7,635 nt of DNA, taken from positions 8,545 to 16,179 of the forward strand of contig PMGP01000274.1 of assembly GCA_003156235.1 (NCBI GenBank), written 5' to 3'. Position 1 is the stretch's first letter. The number at the start of each line of letters is the position of its first letter. Positions 1 through 5,445 of this stretch are shown here, one piece after another. The position numbers and the translations under genes are program-made. The notes under the pieces are model-generated. The model did not search any database and was not told the origin of the DNA. It saw only the letters and a program-made list of their open reading frames with translations. The DNA is from Acidobacteriaceae bacterium (GTDB lineage Bacteria; Acidobacteriota; Terriglobia; Terriglobales; Acidobacteriaceae).

Positions 1-147
1 CTGCTGGTCATCAACGGATTGATGATCCTGCTGGCATCGAACATCGTCCACGGCTTCCACGTGCGCGGCTTTGTTCCCGCCTTCTGGGGAGCGGTGGTGC
101 TGGCTCTGCTGGGAATGCTCATCCGCATGGTCACCAAGGGAGCGTAA
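1..147 (+). CDS. Phage holin family membrane protein, C-terminal part
   Basis: The window opens inside an open frame that reads to a TAA at 145-147 and gives 48 residues, beginning LLVINGLMILLASNIVHGF and ending MVTKGA. Two hydrophobic segments are visible (about residues 1-16 and 27-43), separated by a short HGFHVRGF loop. The pattern of a hydrophobic helix, a loop of the G-F-x-V-x-G-F type, 'PAFWGA', and a last helix is typical of the small four-helix membrane proteins annotated as 'phage holin family' (Pfam Phage_holin_4_2, the YvlD-like group). Those proteins are about 110-130 aa, so more than half of the gene lies upstream. Despite the name they are widespread chromosomal inner-membrane proteins of unknown function and are not evidence of a prophage. 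Nothing of its promoter or start is visible, and no U-tract terminator follows the stop. Confidence 0.7.
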   Translation: MLVINGLMILLASNIVHGFHVRGFVPAFWGAVVLALLGMLIRMVTKGA

Positions 148-178
148 GCGCGGTAAAAATTCGATCTGGAGGGAGGCG

Positions 179-236
179 AGGGTTTCAACCCCCGCATAAT
201 GCCAATAGGATGAACGCGGGCTTTAGCCCCGGAGGT
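179..236. repeat. REP-like palindromic repeat cluster (GGGCTTTAGCCC type)
   Basis: Three small inverted repeats lie side by side: GGGTTTCAACCC at 180-191; CCCGC (191-195) facing GCGGG (216-220) across 20 nt; and GGGCTTTAGCCC at 218-229, followed by CCGGAGG. The last block resembles GGGGCTTCAGCCCC followed by TGAGG at 6498-6516 inside cca, which suggests two members of one dispersed family. Similar GGGCTTTAGCCC/GGGGCTGAAGCCCC units are, from memory, common between acidobacterial genes. The family assignment is inference; the palindromes are seen directly. Confidence 0.6.
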
Positions 237-277
237 ATGCTTTTCGGGGTTATTCAAATTCATCAGATGTTTGATCG

Positions 278-317
278 AAGCCCGGTGCCCCAGGTCACGC
301 TTTTGGGATGTGGGATT
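278..317. repeat. Imperfect hairpin repeat (CCCAGGTC ... GATGTGGG)
   Basis: CCCAGGTC at about 289-296 can pair imperfectly (6 of 8) with GATGTGGG at about 308-315 around a CGCTTTTGG-like loop. It follows GAAGCCCGGTGC. It resembles a dispersed acidobacterial repeat in which CCCAGGTCTC pairs fully with GAGACCTGGG, so this copy looks decayed. The resemblance is from memory and unverified. It lies just downstream of the minus-strand gene ending at 356 and may act as that gene's transcription stop. Confidence 0.4.
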
Positions 318-355
318 CAGTAACATCAAATCGCCACCCGTAAAACGCGTTGCAA

Positions 356-883
356 TTATTTTTCCGCTGGCACTGTCCGAGCCACGGCCTTCTTTGCAGC
401 CGTAGGCTTGCCGCGCAGAACCGGCTTCTTTACGGCAGTTTTGCCCGTCTCCGGGGTGGCTGTCGCCGGATGCGCCACGATTGGTCCGTTGAGCGTCTGC
501 GGTGTGCGCATGGCTCCTGCGCTTGAAAATCCAGCTTGTCCAGTTTGTCCGGCTCCGCGCAGCGGAACCGCGATTGCGCTGGACGGCTGAGCCGACTGGA
601 AGCGCGAAGAAACACTCCATCCGCCGCCGACCACCACGGCAACAATCGCCGCCGCAGCCGCCGCGCGCGCCAGATTCTGCATCCAGTCATTGTCCAGCCG
701 CAGCGCCACAGGCCAGCGCAAAATCCGCGCCTTTGTCAACTCCGCCAATGCCGCAGTGCGCAATCCAGCCTGCACGCGCTCCTCAAGCCCTTCGGGTGCG
801 GAGAGGCGAGCAATCAACCGTAGCGTCGCTTCCGCCGGACTCGACGCTTCATTCGCGAATTGATTCTGCTTTGAAATGTTCAT
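356..883 (-). CDS. Single-pass membrane protein downstream of ECF sigma factor (possible sigma regulator)
   Basis: 175 aa, not assigned to a named family. The N-terminal ~68 residues are soluble and mildly helical, a hydrophobic segment at about 71-90 (NLARAAAAAAIVAVVVGGGW) is a plausible membrane span, and the C-terminal ~85 residues are low complexity, rich in Ala, Pro, Thr and Lys, and end in a Lys/Ala tail (KKPVLRGKPTAAKKAVART). The cytoplasm-TM-periplasm plan and position directly after an ECF sigma gene fit an anti-sigma factor, but the zinc-anti-sigma HxxxCxxC motif is absent, so this role is inferred from context only. I chose the ATG at 881-883 because AGGTG sits 6 nt upstream; an in-frame GTG at 890-892 would add three residues but overlaps that ribosome binding site. 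It is 143 nt from the sigma gene's stop, unusually far for a sigma/anti-sigma pair, and the spacer carries repeats. Confidence 0.65.
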   Translation of the reverse strand: MNISKQNQFANEASSPAEATLRLIARLSAPEGLEERVQAGLRTAALAELTKARILRWPVALRLDNDWMQNLARAAAAAAIVAVVVGGGWSVSSRFQSAQPSSAIAVPLRGAGQTGQAGFSSAGAMRTPQTLNGPIVAHPATATPETGKTAVKKPVLRGKPTAAKKAVARTVPAEK

Positions 884-952
884 AGCAAGCACCTGGTGTT
901 CTGGTCCAATTGGGTTACAACAATAAAAGGCAAATGCAAAAACAACCGCAGG

Positions 953-987
953 TCCTTCGACTTCGCTGCGCTCCGCTCAGGATGACA
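953..987. repeat. Dispersed repeat (CTTCGCTGCGCTCCGCTC element)
   Basis: The stretch runs from TCCTTCGA through CTTCGCTGCGCTCCGCTC to AGGATGACA. I recognise this string as a frequent dispersed intergenic sequence in acidobacterial and some other high-GC genomes. It sits in the spacer between the sigma factor and the downstream membrane-protein gene, both read from the minus strand, so it would be transcribed within their message. It contains alternating purine/pyrimidine GC blocks but no long perfect stem. The family claim is from memory; a genome-wide BLASTN count would settle it. Confidence 0.6.
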
Positions 988-1005
988 GCAGAATGGGGGC
1001 ACGGG

Positions 1006-1029
1006 CCACTGACCACTGTTCACTGTTCA
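1006..1029. repeat. Degenerate heptanucleotide tandem repeat abutting the sigma stop codon
   Basis: CCACTGA, CCACTGT and TCACTGT follow each other without gaps at 1006-1026 and continue into TCA at 1027-1029, which is the complement of the sigma factor's TGA stop codon. Three 7-nt units are only moderately convincing on their own, but CACTG-type tandem strings are, from memory, frequent between acidobacterial genes and often lie next to the CTTCGCTGCGC element found here at 953-987. Confidence 0.5.
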
Positions 1030-1581
1030 TCGCAAACTCCTCGCATGGTCCAACAATCCGGCCATCAGGTTGCGCGCGCGAAACAATCTCGACCGTACGC
1101 TGGACTCGCTGATTCCCAACACGGAGGCAATCTCCACGCTGTTCAGCTCCTCGAAGGCCGAGAGCATCAGCACCTCTCGTTCCTTTGCGGGCAACTGCTC
1201 CACGCAGCCCAGCACATGCGCGTGATGTTGCGCCGCGGCAACGCGTTCCTCGGCACTCAACCCGCCGACTGGCAGCACGCGCGCCAACTCGGCCACGTCG
1301 TCGGTCTCCGGCCGGGTCTTCATGCGGCGCTTGCGATCCAGCACCACGTTCCACACAATGCGAATCAGCCAAACCCGCTGGTCGCGCACTTCCACCAGCG
1401 TCTCGCGGTGCCGCAGCACACGTACAAACGCCTCCTGCACAGCGTCTTCAGCGTCGGCCGCGTTGCGCAGCACGGAGTAAGCCACACGGTACAGCGTTCC
1501 GGCGTACTGGCTCACCAGCCCCGCAACCACGGCCTCTTCCGCGCGACGGCGGGCCTCGTCTTTCATAGTGGCAATTTCCAT
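1027..1581 (-). CDS. ECF-type RNA polymerase sigma-70 family factor
   Basis: 184 aa from the chosen start, the usual size for extracytoplasmic-function sigma factors. Region 2 spans about residues 23-88, with YRVAYSVLRNAADAEDAVQE, a typical core-binding and -10-recognition segment (the DAEDAVQEAF helix is diagnostic). A linker follows, then region 4 at about 126-175 with LPAKEREVLML and the helix-turn-helix VEIASVLGISESSVRSRLFR that contacts the -35 element. It redirects core RNA polymerase to a specific promoter set; the stimulus is unknown. The ATG at 1579-1581 has AGGTT close upstream (short spacing) and fits family length. Alternatives are ATG 1564-1566 (no clear SD) and ATG 1612-1614 (GGTGG upstream); the open frame extends to 1749, but that N-terminus is Pro/Arg-rich and unlike the family. 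The adjacent downstream membrane protein may be its regulator. Confidence 0.9.
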   Translation of the reverse strand: MEIATMKDEARRRAEEAVVAGLVSQYAGTLYRVAYSVLRNAADAEDAVQEAFVRVLRHRETLVEVRDQRVWLIRIVWNVVLDRKRRMKTRPETDDVAELARVLPVGGLSAEERVAAAQHHAHVLGCVEQLPAKEREVLMLSAFEELNSVEIASVLGISESSVRSRLFRARNLMAGLLDHARSLR

Positions 1582-1752
1582 CCAACCTGAGAATACCGCC
1601 TGGCCAGCGCTCATACTCCACCAGACGCGCGAGAAAGTGAAAATGCTCGAGTGCGGCCGTCCATTTCTGCACGGGCGCGGATGAAAAAGCCCGGCGAAGC
1701 TGGCCGCGGGCGCTCCATCCTCGCGCATGGGCCGAAAAGCGGAAGACAAGCC

Positions 1753-1790
1753 AAAAGAAAAGGCTCGCGAAGCCTTTCGACTTGCGAGCC
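1753..1790 (-). terminator. Rho-independent terminator after the TPR protein gene
   Basis: Read on the minus strand, GGCTCGC (1790-1784), a 15-nt loop, and GCGAGCC (1768-1762) form a perfect 7-bp GC-rich stem followed directly by TTTTCTTTT (1761-1753). It begins 22 nt after the stop of the TPR gene at 1812, the expected position, and separates that gene from the sigma factor, which therefore probably has its own promoter within 1582-1752. Confidence 0.85.
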
Positions 1791-1811
1791 TCTTCTGTCA
1801 ATCTGTCAGCT

Positions 1812-2519
1812 TTACTGCTTGGCGGCCAGTTTCTGCGCGGCAATCGAGCCGGCGGCGCCGTCTTTGTCCGCATCTGAGACCTTGGCCCATAGCGCCCGGG
1901 CCTGGTCCTGCTTGCCGGAGGCGGCGTAGAGGTCGGCCAGATCAAGCTGCGCCACGGCAGTCGAGACCGTATCCGACGGCTTGGCGGCCAGCTCGTTATA
2001 AAGGCTGATCGCCTGGGCGTCGCGGTTGGTCTGGTGATAAAGGCCGGCCAGCGCCAGTTTGGCCAGGTTGGCCAGATTCCGGTCCCAGGCCCCCGCAGCG
2101 GCCTTCAAATCCGTCTCCGCCGCGGCATTCTGCCCCAGTTGCTCATTGGTGACGCCAGCAAAGTATTGGGCTTTGGCGCCCCCCGGAAGCCAGCCATACT
2201 GGCTGGCCACGGCGGCAAACTGCTGATTCGCGGCCTTGGCGCGATCGCTGGCCGTCGCGTAGACGCCATCGCCGGCCGGTTCGCCCGGTTGCGCCAGCGG
2301 CGCATTGTAGACGTCCAGGGCCGCGCCCAGGGCGGCGTCGGCGGCCGTCGAGCGCAGATTCCAGAAAACCAGCGCGCCCACGCCCGCCACGAGAACGACC
2401 ACAGCAACGATAACCCAGCGCAGAACGCCGGAGCGGTGGCCACTGAGCCAACTCACGCTGCTGGCGGTGGCCTGGGCAAATTTGTCCTTTTTCAGGGCCT
2501 GACGGGTTTGGGTGTCCAC
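1812..2519 (-). CDS. Membrane-anchored tetratricopeptide repeat protein (YfgM-like)
   Basis: 235 aa. A short cytoplasmic N-terminus (residues 1-32) precedes one strong transmembrane helix at about 33-53 (VLRWVIVAVVVLVAGVGALV), then an exported region with TPR-like helix pairs at about 95-130, 149-182 and 186-216 (e.g. LAKLALAGLYHQTNRDAQAISLYNEL and AQLDLADLYAASGKQDQARALW). The plan matches YfgM-like ancillary proteins (TPR_21 group), which in E. coli associate with the SecYEG/PpiD site and periplasmic chaperones; that function is not shown here. The start is GTG at 2517-2519, supported by AGGAAGAG 6 nt upstream. A weak promoter candidate (TTGCAG, 18 nt, TAATCG; 2591-2562 on the minus strand) lies before it. 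A clear terminator follows at 1753-1790, so it is probably monocistronic. Confidence 0.8.
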   Translation of the reverse strand: MDTQTRQALKKDKFAQATASSVSWLSGHRSGVLRWVIVAVVVLVAGVGALVFWNLRSTAADAALGAALDVYNAPLAQPGEPAGDGVYATASDRAKAANQQFAAVASQYGWLPGGAKAQYFAGVTNEQLGQNAAAETDLKAAAGAWDRNLANLAKLALAGLYHQTNRDAQAISLYNELAAKPSDTVSTAVAQLDLADLYAASGKQDQARALWAKVSDADKDGAAGSIAAQKLAAKQ

Positions 2520-2758
2520 TTCGGTCTCTTCCTATTCTTTGTCTCTAAACTTGCAGGCGGGCGATTACGGTTGGAGGCGCTGCGACTGCAACCCTATCAG
2601 TCTATCAGCGCGCCAACCGGAGCGTCCACCGGGGCTTCAGGGCCGGGCAGGGGAACCGGGACCGGACAGGCGAACCGGGCAAGCGAGGCTGTCCCGTGCC
2701 GCCACTTCATGGTGGCCGCCCAGTTTTGCTCTTTTTCAGCTTCAGGGAGATCGTCCGG

Positions 2759-2784
2759 CCCCAAGCAAATCGTCCAGCTTGGGG
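2759..2784 (-). terminator. Perfect 8-bp stem-loop downstream of the small antitoxin-like gene
   Basis: CCCCAAGC (2759-2766) and GCTTGGGG (2777-2784) form a perfect 8-bp stem with a 10-nt loop, 22 nt past the stop codon at 2806. On the minus strand it is preceded by TTTT but followed by CCGGACG, so it lacks the U-tract of an intrinsic terminator. It may still end or protect the transcript. The rest of the 2520-2805 spacer holds only ACCGGG-rich sequence (2635-2680) and the leader of the TPR gene. Confidence 0.4.
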
Positions 2785-2805
2785 AAAATAGTCACTGATT
2801 TTGCT

Positions 2806-2994
2806 TTAACGCCTGGGCAGGACGGCGTCTGTATGCAGGGCGCGGATCCGCTCGATGGCGCTGCTCACGATGGGACGGCCGGTCGCCTTCTCCATACCTT
2901 TGTCGATCAGTGTATCCACAAACTCCTCGGTGGACATATTGCGATCCTGAGCCGCGCGAACAACCGTGTCCGGAACTGTAATAGAGATGATCAT
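2806..2994 (-). CDS. Small ribbon-helix-helix/antitoxin-like protein
   Basis: 62 aa, starting MIISITVPDTVVRAAQDRN. A short beta-strand (ISITVP), a helix (about 9-17), a turn and a second helix beginning STEEFVDTLIDKGME fit the ribbon-helix-helix fold of type II antitoxins and small repressors. The C-terminus (IERIRALHTDAVLPRR) resembles the toxin-binding tail of such proteins. The start ATG at 2992-2994 has AGGAAAG 9 nt upstream; the longer open frame to 3504 overlaps the opposing 125-aa gene and is not convincing. No toxin gene lies next to it: the neighbours are a TPR protein and a divergent unrecognised protein. It is therefore an orphan antitoxin or a stand-alone regulator. The fold assignment is from sequence pattern only. 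Confidence 0.6.
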   Translation of the reverse strand: MIISITVPDTVVRAAQDRNMSTEEFVDTLIDKGMEKATGRPIVSSAIERIRALHTDAVLPRR

Positions 2995-3076
2995 GATGGC
3001 AGGCTTTCCTTTTGCTCGTTTATCGGCAACCAGCAGCCGGGGTTGAGTGAAAATACTGAGATGATACGGAAACTGG

Positions 3077-3103
3077 GGCGGCGAGAAAAAATTCCTCGCC
3101 GCC
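3077..3103. promoter_or_regulatory. Perfect 9-bp GC hairpin in the divergent intergenic region
   Basis: GGCGGCGAG (3077-3085) and CTCGCCGCC (3095-3103) are a perfect inverted repeat around AAAAAATTC. It lies in the 165-nt spacer between the antitoxin-like gene (starts 2994, -) and the 125-aa gene (starts 3160, +). No U-tract follows on either strand, so it is not an ordinary terminator. It could be an operator, perhaps for the neighbouring RHH-like protein, or a 5' UTR structure of the rightward gene. Neither role is demonstrated. Confidence 0.45.
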
Positions 3104-3159
3104 GGAAAATTCCGCGTTTCGCGCTTGCCGTTGGCCAGCCGCGGCGGTAGGCTAGGGGC

Positions 3160-3537
3160 ATGTTCGAGGACTTCCACGCCACCGACCGCTGGAGCGGCGA
3201 AGATCTGCACTGCCGCTGGAAGGGCACCATCGTGGCCGTCGCCACCCGCCACGCCGACGCCGTCGATGTGCGCTTCGACGTCAATGGACGCCCCTTGTGG
3301 GTGGCGCTGCCCCTGGAGGCCTGGGACCAGCAGAAGCAGCGCTCGGGCAAGGTCATCACCGATCAGCTTGCCGCCCAGATCGCCGGCCGCTTCCTCAAGC
3401 AGTCGATCGAAGAGGGCTACGACTCCCGGCGCGAGATCTGCACCATGACAGTCGCCGAGGTGCTGGAGCACCTGGACGCCGTGGTCGCCGAAGCCAAGGA
3501 GCATGGCGAGATTCCCACTCTGCCCGTGCTCGCGTAA
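3160..3537 (+). CDS. Unrecognised 125-aa protein
   Basis: I do not recognise a family. The protein starts MFEDFHATDRWSGEDLHCRW and is acidic and soluble, with no signal peptide or membrane segment. Residues 20-55 alternate in a beta-rich pattern (WKGTIVAVATRHADAVDVRF, then GRPLWVALPLEAW), which looks like a small beta-sandwich or barrel. Residues 65-82 and 97-115 are probably helical (DQLAAQIAGRFLKQSIEEG; VAEVLEHLDAVVAEAKEHG). Codon usage is strongly GC-biased at third positions, like the neighbouring pckA, which supports it being a real gene. The start ATG at 3160-3162 has TAGG 8 nt upstream and AGGGG immediately before it. It is transcribed away from the antitoxin-like gene and probably alone. 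The overlapping minus-strand frame is judged a shadow. Confidence 0.7.
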   Translation: MFEDFHATDRWSGEDLHCRWKGTIVAVATRHADAVDVRFDVNGRPLWVALPLEAWDQQKQRSGKVITDQLAAQIAGRFLKQSIEEGYDSRREICTMTVAEVLEHLDAVVAEAKEHGEIPTLPVLA

Positions 3538-3805
3538 AGCCAGCCAGCCCCCGAAAACCGCTGGCCTGCCTCTGGGAACAGTCTCCTCACTTTTTGGGAA
3601 AGGCCGGCGGGCGTTAGAAAACAGCCCCGCATCGCCGTAAACTGCCTTGCCACAATAAAATCAGCTGCCAATGAGGCCGAAAAGCCTTTATTTCGCCGAT
3701 TATGCCGGCATGACGATAAAATTCCTTCCCTAGCGCTCTCCGCCAATGGCAAAATGGACCATTAGCCTTTTTTGACCTTTTTCATGCTCGGAAGGAGTTC
3801 TGCTG
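3538..3805. other. Intergenic region upstream of pckA
   Basis: This 268-nt region holds no gene that I can support. CCGCTGGCCT (3558-3567) can pair with AGGCCGGCGG (3601-3610) with one G-U, across a 33-nt loop. A weaker AGGC/GCCT hairpin followed by TTATTT lies at about 3673-3691 and could be a marginal terminator for the upstream gene. The region from about 3640 to 3790 is noticeably AT-richer than its surroundings, as expected for the pckA promoter and leader, but I could not pick a convincing -35/-10 pair. Confidence 0.5.
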
Positions 3806-5389
3806 ATGGCAAGTCTCTCTGGAGTGGAATCGCTCTCGGTGCTCGGGGCCGGGGCACGGGTGCACGCAAACCTCTCGGTAGCGCGGCTGGTGGAGACCGC
3901 CCTCATGCGTGGCGAAGCCCGTCTGGCAGCCAATGGCGCACTGGTGGCCGTCACCGGCCCGCGCACCGGCCGCAGCCCCAAGGACAGGTTCACCGTCGAC
4001 GACGCCATCACCCACTCCCTGGTGGACTGGGGCAAGGTCAACCAGGCCATCGCGCCGGAGCGCTTCGCGGCGCTGCTGGAGCGAGTCACCGAGCACCTCA
4101 GCGACCGCGACCTTTTTGTGCAGGACCTTTACTGCGGCGCCGACCCCACTTACCGGCTGCCCATTCGCGTCATCAGCGAGTACGCCTGGCACTCCCTCTT
4201 CGTCCATCAGCTCTTCGTCCGGCCGACGGCCAGCGAGCTGGCCGCGCACACGCCCGAGTTCACCGTCATCGCCGCCCCCGAGTTCGAGGCCGTGCCGGAG
4301 CGCGACGGCACCCACTCCGGCGCCTTCATCCTGGTCGATTTCACCCGCAAGATCATCCTCATCGGCGGCACAAAGTACGCCGGCGAGATGAAGAAATCCG
4401 TCTTCAGCGCGATGAACTTCCTGGTGCCGAAGCGCGACGTGCTGCCCATGCACTGCTCGGCCAACGTGGGCGCCGACGGCCAGACGGCGCTGTTTTTCGG
4501 CCTCTCGGGAACCGGCAAGACCACCCTCTCGGCCGACCCCGCGCGATGTCTGATCGGCGACGACGAGCACGGCTGGAGCCCGACCGGCATCTTCAACTTC
4601 GAGGGCGGCTGTTACGCCAAATGCATCAACCTGAGCGAGGAGCGCGAGCCGCAGATCTACCGGGCGATCCGCTTCGGCGCGGTGCTGGAAAACGTAATTC
4701 TTGACCCCCATAGCCACGAGCCCGACTTTGACGGCGTCCATCTGACCGAGAACACCCGCGCCGCCTACCCAATCGATTTCATCGATAATGCAGTGATCCC
4801 CGGCATCGGCTCCCATCCGCGCAACGTGATGTTCCTGGCCGCCGACGCCTTTGGCGTGCTGCCGCCGATCGCGCGGCTCACCCCCGAGCAGGCGATGTAC
4901 CATTTCCTCTCCGGCTACACGGCCAAGCTGGCCGGCACCGAGGCCGGCATGGGTTCGGACCCGGTACCGGAGTTTTCCGCCTGCTTTGGCGCGCCCTTTT
5001 TGCCGCTGGCTCCCAAGGTTTACGCCGAGATGCTCGGCGAGCGGCTCCGGCAGCACCAGTCCTCCTGCTGGCTGGTGAACACTGGCTGGTCGGGCGGAAA
5101 ATTCGGCGTCGGCAAGCGCATGAGCCTCAAAATCACCCGCGCCCTGGTCAACGCCGCGCTCGACGGCCGCCTGAACCAGGTGGAATTCGCCACCGAACCG
5201 GCCTTCGGCCTGAGTATTCCGGTCAGTTGCCCCGATGTTCCCGCCGAGATTCTCAATCCGCGCAACGCCTGGGCTGACAAGCAGGCTTACGACCGCACGG
5301 CCGCTGACCTGGCCGCCCGCTTCCAGGCCAACTTTCAGAAGTTTGACGCCTCGGAAGCCATCCAAGCCGCCGGGCCAAAGGCCAAGTAG
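3806..5389 (+). CDS. pckA: Phosphoenolpyruvate carboxykinase (ATP-dependent)
   Basis: 527 aa, close to the 540 aa of the E. coli enzyme. It catalyses oxaloacetate + ATP to PEP + CO2 + ADP in the cytoplasm, the entry step of gluconeogenesis. Substrate Arg is in GPRTGRSPKDRF (R56). GGTKYAGEMKKS (187-198) carries the Tyr/Lys pair (Y191, K197) and MHCSAN the metal-ligand His (H216). The P-loop is GLSGTGKTT (232-240, K238), and the second metal site is LIGDDEHGW (D253). ENTRAAYP supplies R318, and NTGWSGGKFGVGKRM lies at 425-439. All key residues expected for the ATP-type enzyme are present, and the P-loop context excludes the GTP-type family. The ATG at 3806 has AGGAG 8 nt upstream. It appears monocistronic, in a convergent pair with cca; the stop is 12 nt from a terminator T-tract that belongs to cca, and the stem may work in both directions. 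Confidence 0.97.
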   Translation: MASLSGVESLSVLGAGARVHANLSVARLVETALMRGEARLAANGALVAVTGPRTGRSPKDRFTVDDAITHSLVDWGKVNQAIAPERFAALLERVTEHLSDRDLFVQDLYCGADPTYRLPIRVISEYAWHSLFVHQLFVRPTASELAAHTPEFTVIAAPEFEAVPERDGTHSGAFILVDFTRKIILIGGTKYAGEMKKSVFSAMNFLVPKRDVLPMHCSANVGADGQTALFFGLSGTGKTTLSADPARCLIGDDEHGWSPTGIFNFEGGCYAKCINLSEEREPQIYRAIRFGAVLENVILDPHSHEPDFDGVHLTENTRAAYPIDFIDNAVIPGIGSHPRNVMFLAADAFGVLPPIARLTPEQAMYHFLSGYTAKLAGTEAGMGSDPVPEFSACFGAPFLPLAPKVYAEMLGERLRQHQSSCWLVNTGWSGGKFGVGKRMSLKITRALVNAALDGRLNQVEFATEPAFGLSIPVSCPDVPAEILNPRNAWADKQAYDRTAADLAARFQANFQKFDASEAIQAAGPKAK

Positions 5390-5400
5390 ACGCAGGCAGC

Positions 5401-5443
5401 AAAAAAGGGGGCTTCGACCAGGCTGTTGGCTTGGCCGAAGCCC
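5401..5443 (-). terminator. Rho-independent terminator of cca, between convergent genes
   Basis: On the minus strand GGGCTTCG (5443-5436) pairs perfectly with CGAAGCCC (5416-5409). An inner stem extends it past one mismatch (5429-5434 with 5418-5423, one G-U) around a TGTTG-complement loop. CCTTTTTT follows (5408-5401). The stem begins 2 nt after the cca stop codon. pckA transcripts enter it from the other side, where no U-tract is present, so it is a strong terminator for cca and perhaps only a partial one for pckA. Confidence 0.88.
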
Positions 5444-5445
5444 TG

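Larger units (their letters stand above)
148..355. other. Non-coding spacer with degraded palindromic repeats
   Basis: This is the gap between the end of the holin-family gene (+) and the end of the membrane-protein gene (-), so it lies between two convergent genes and holds no promoter-driven gene that I can support. It is mostly composed of short inverted repeats: GGGTTTCAACCC at 180-191, CCCGC at 191-195 paired with GCGGG at 216-220, GGGCTTTAGCCC at 218-229, and an imperfect hairpin at about 289-315. No tRNA or U-tract terminator was seen. The hairpins may still serve as transcription stops for the two converging genes. Confidence 0.6.

Noticed and set aside
1..147. The holin-family protein as a sign of a prophage
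   Set aside because: This family is common on bacterial chromosomes outside phages, and no other phage gene is present in the window.
910..1590. A 226-codon plus-strand frame over the sigma factor gene
   Set aside because: It is antisense to a well-supported ECF sigma factor and begins inside dispersed repeat DNA.
2034..2798. A 254-codon plus-strand frame over the TPR gene
   Set aside because: It is antisense to a protein with a clear TM helix and TPR pattern; the translation is Gly/Arg-rich with no start context.
2806..3504. A 232-aa version of the antitoxin-like protein
   Set aside because: The added N-terminal 170 residues are antisense to the 125-aa gene and lack family character, whereas the internal ATG at 2994 has a good ribosome binding site.
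3673..3691. Terminator (AGGC/GCCT hairpin then TTATTT) after the 125-aa gene
   Set aside because: The stem is only 4 bp and the tract is interrupted; it is too weak to list as a terminator in its own right.
3772..4704. A 310-codon plus-strand frame overlapping the pckA start
   Set aside because: Its translation is Arg/Pro/His-rich and low in hydrophobic order, typical of an off-frame reading of GC-rich DNA; pckA occupies the region.
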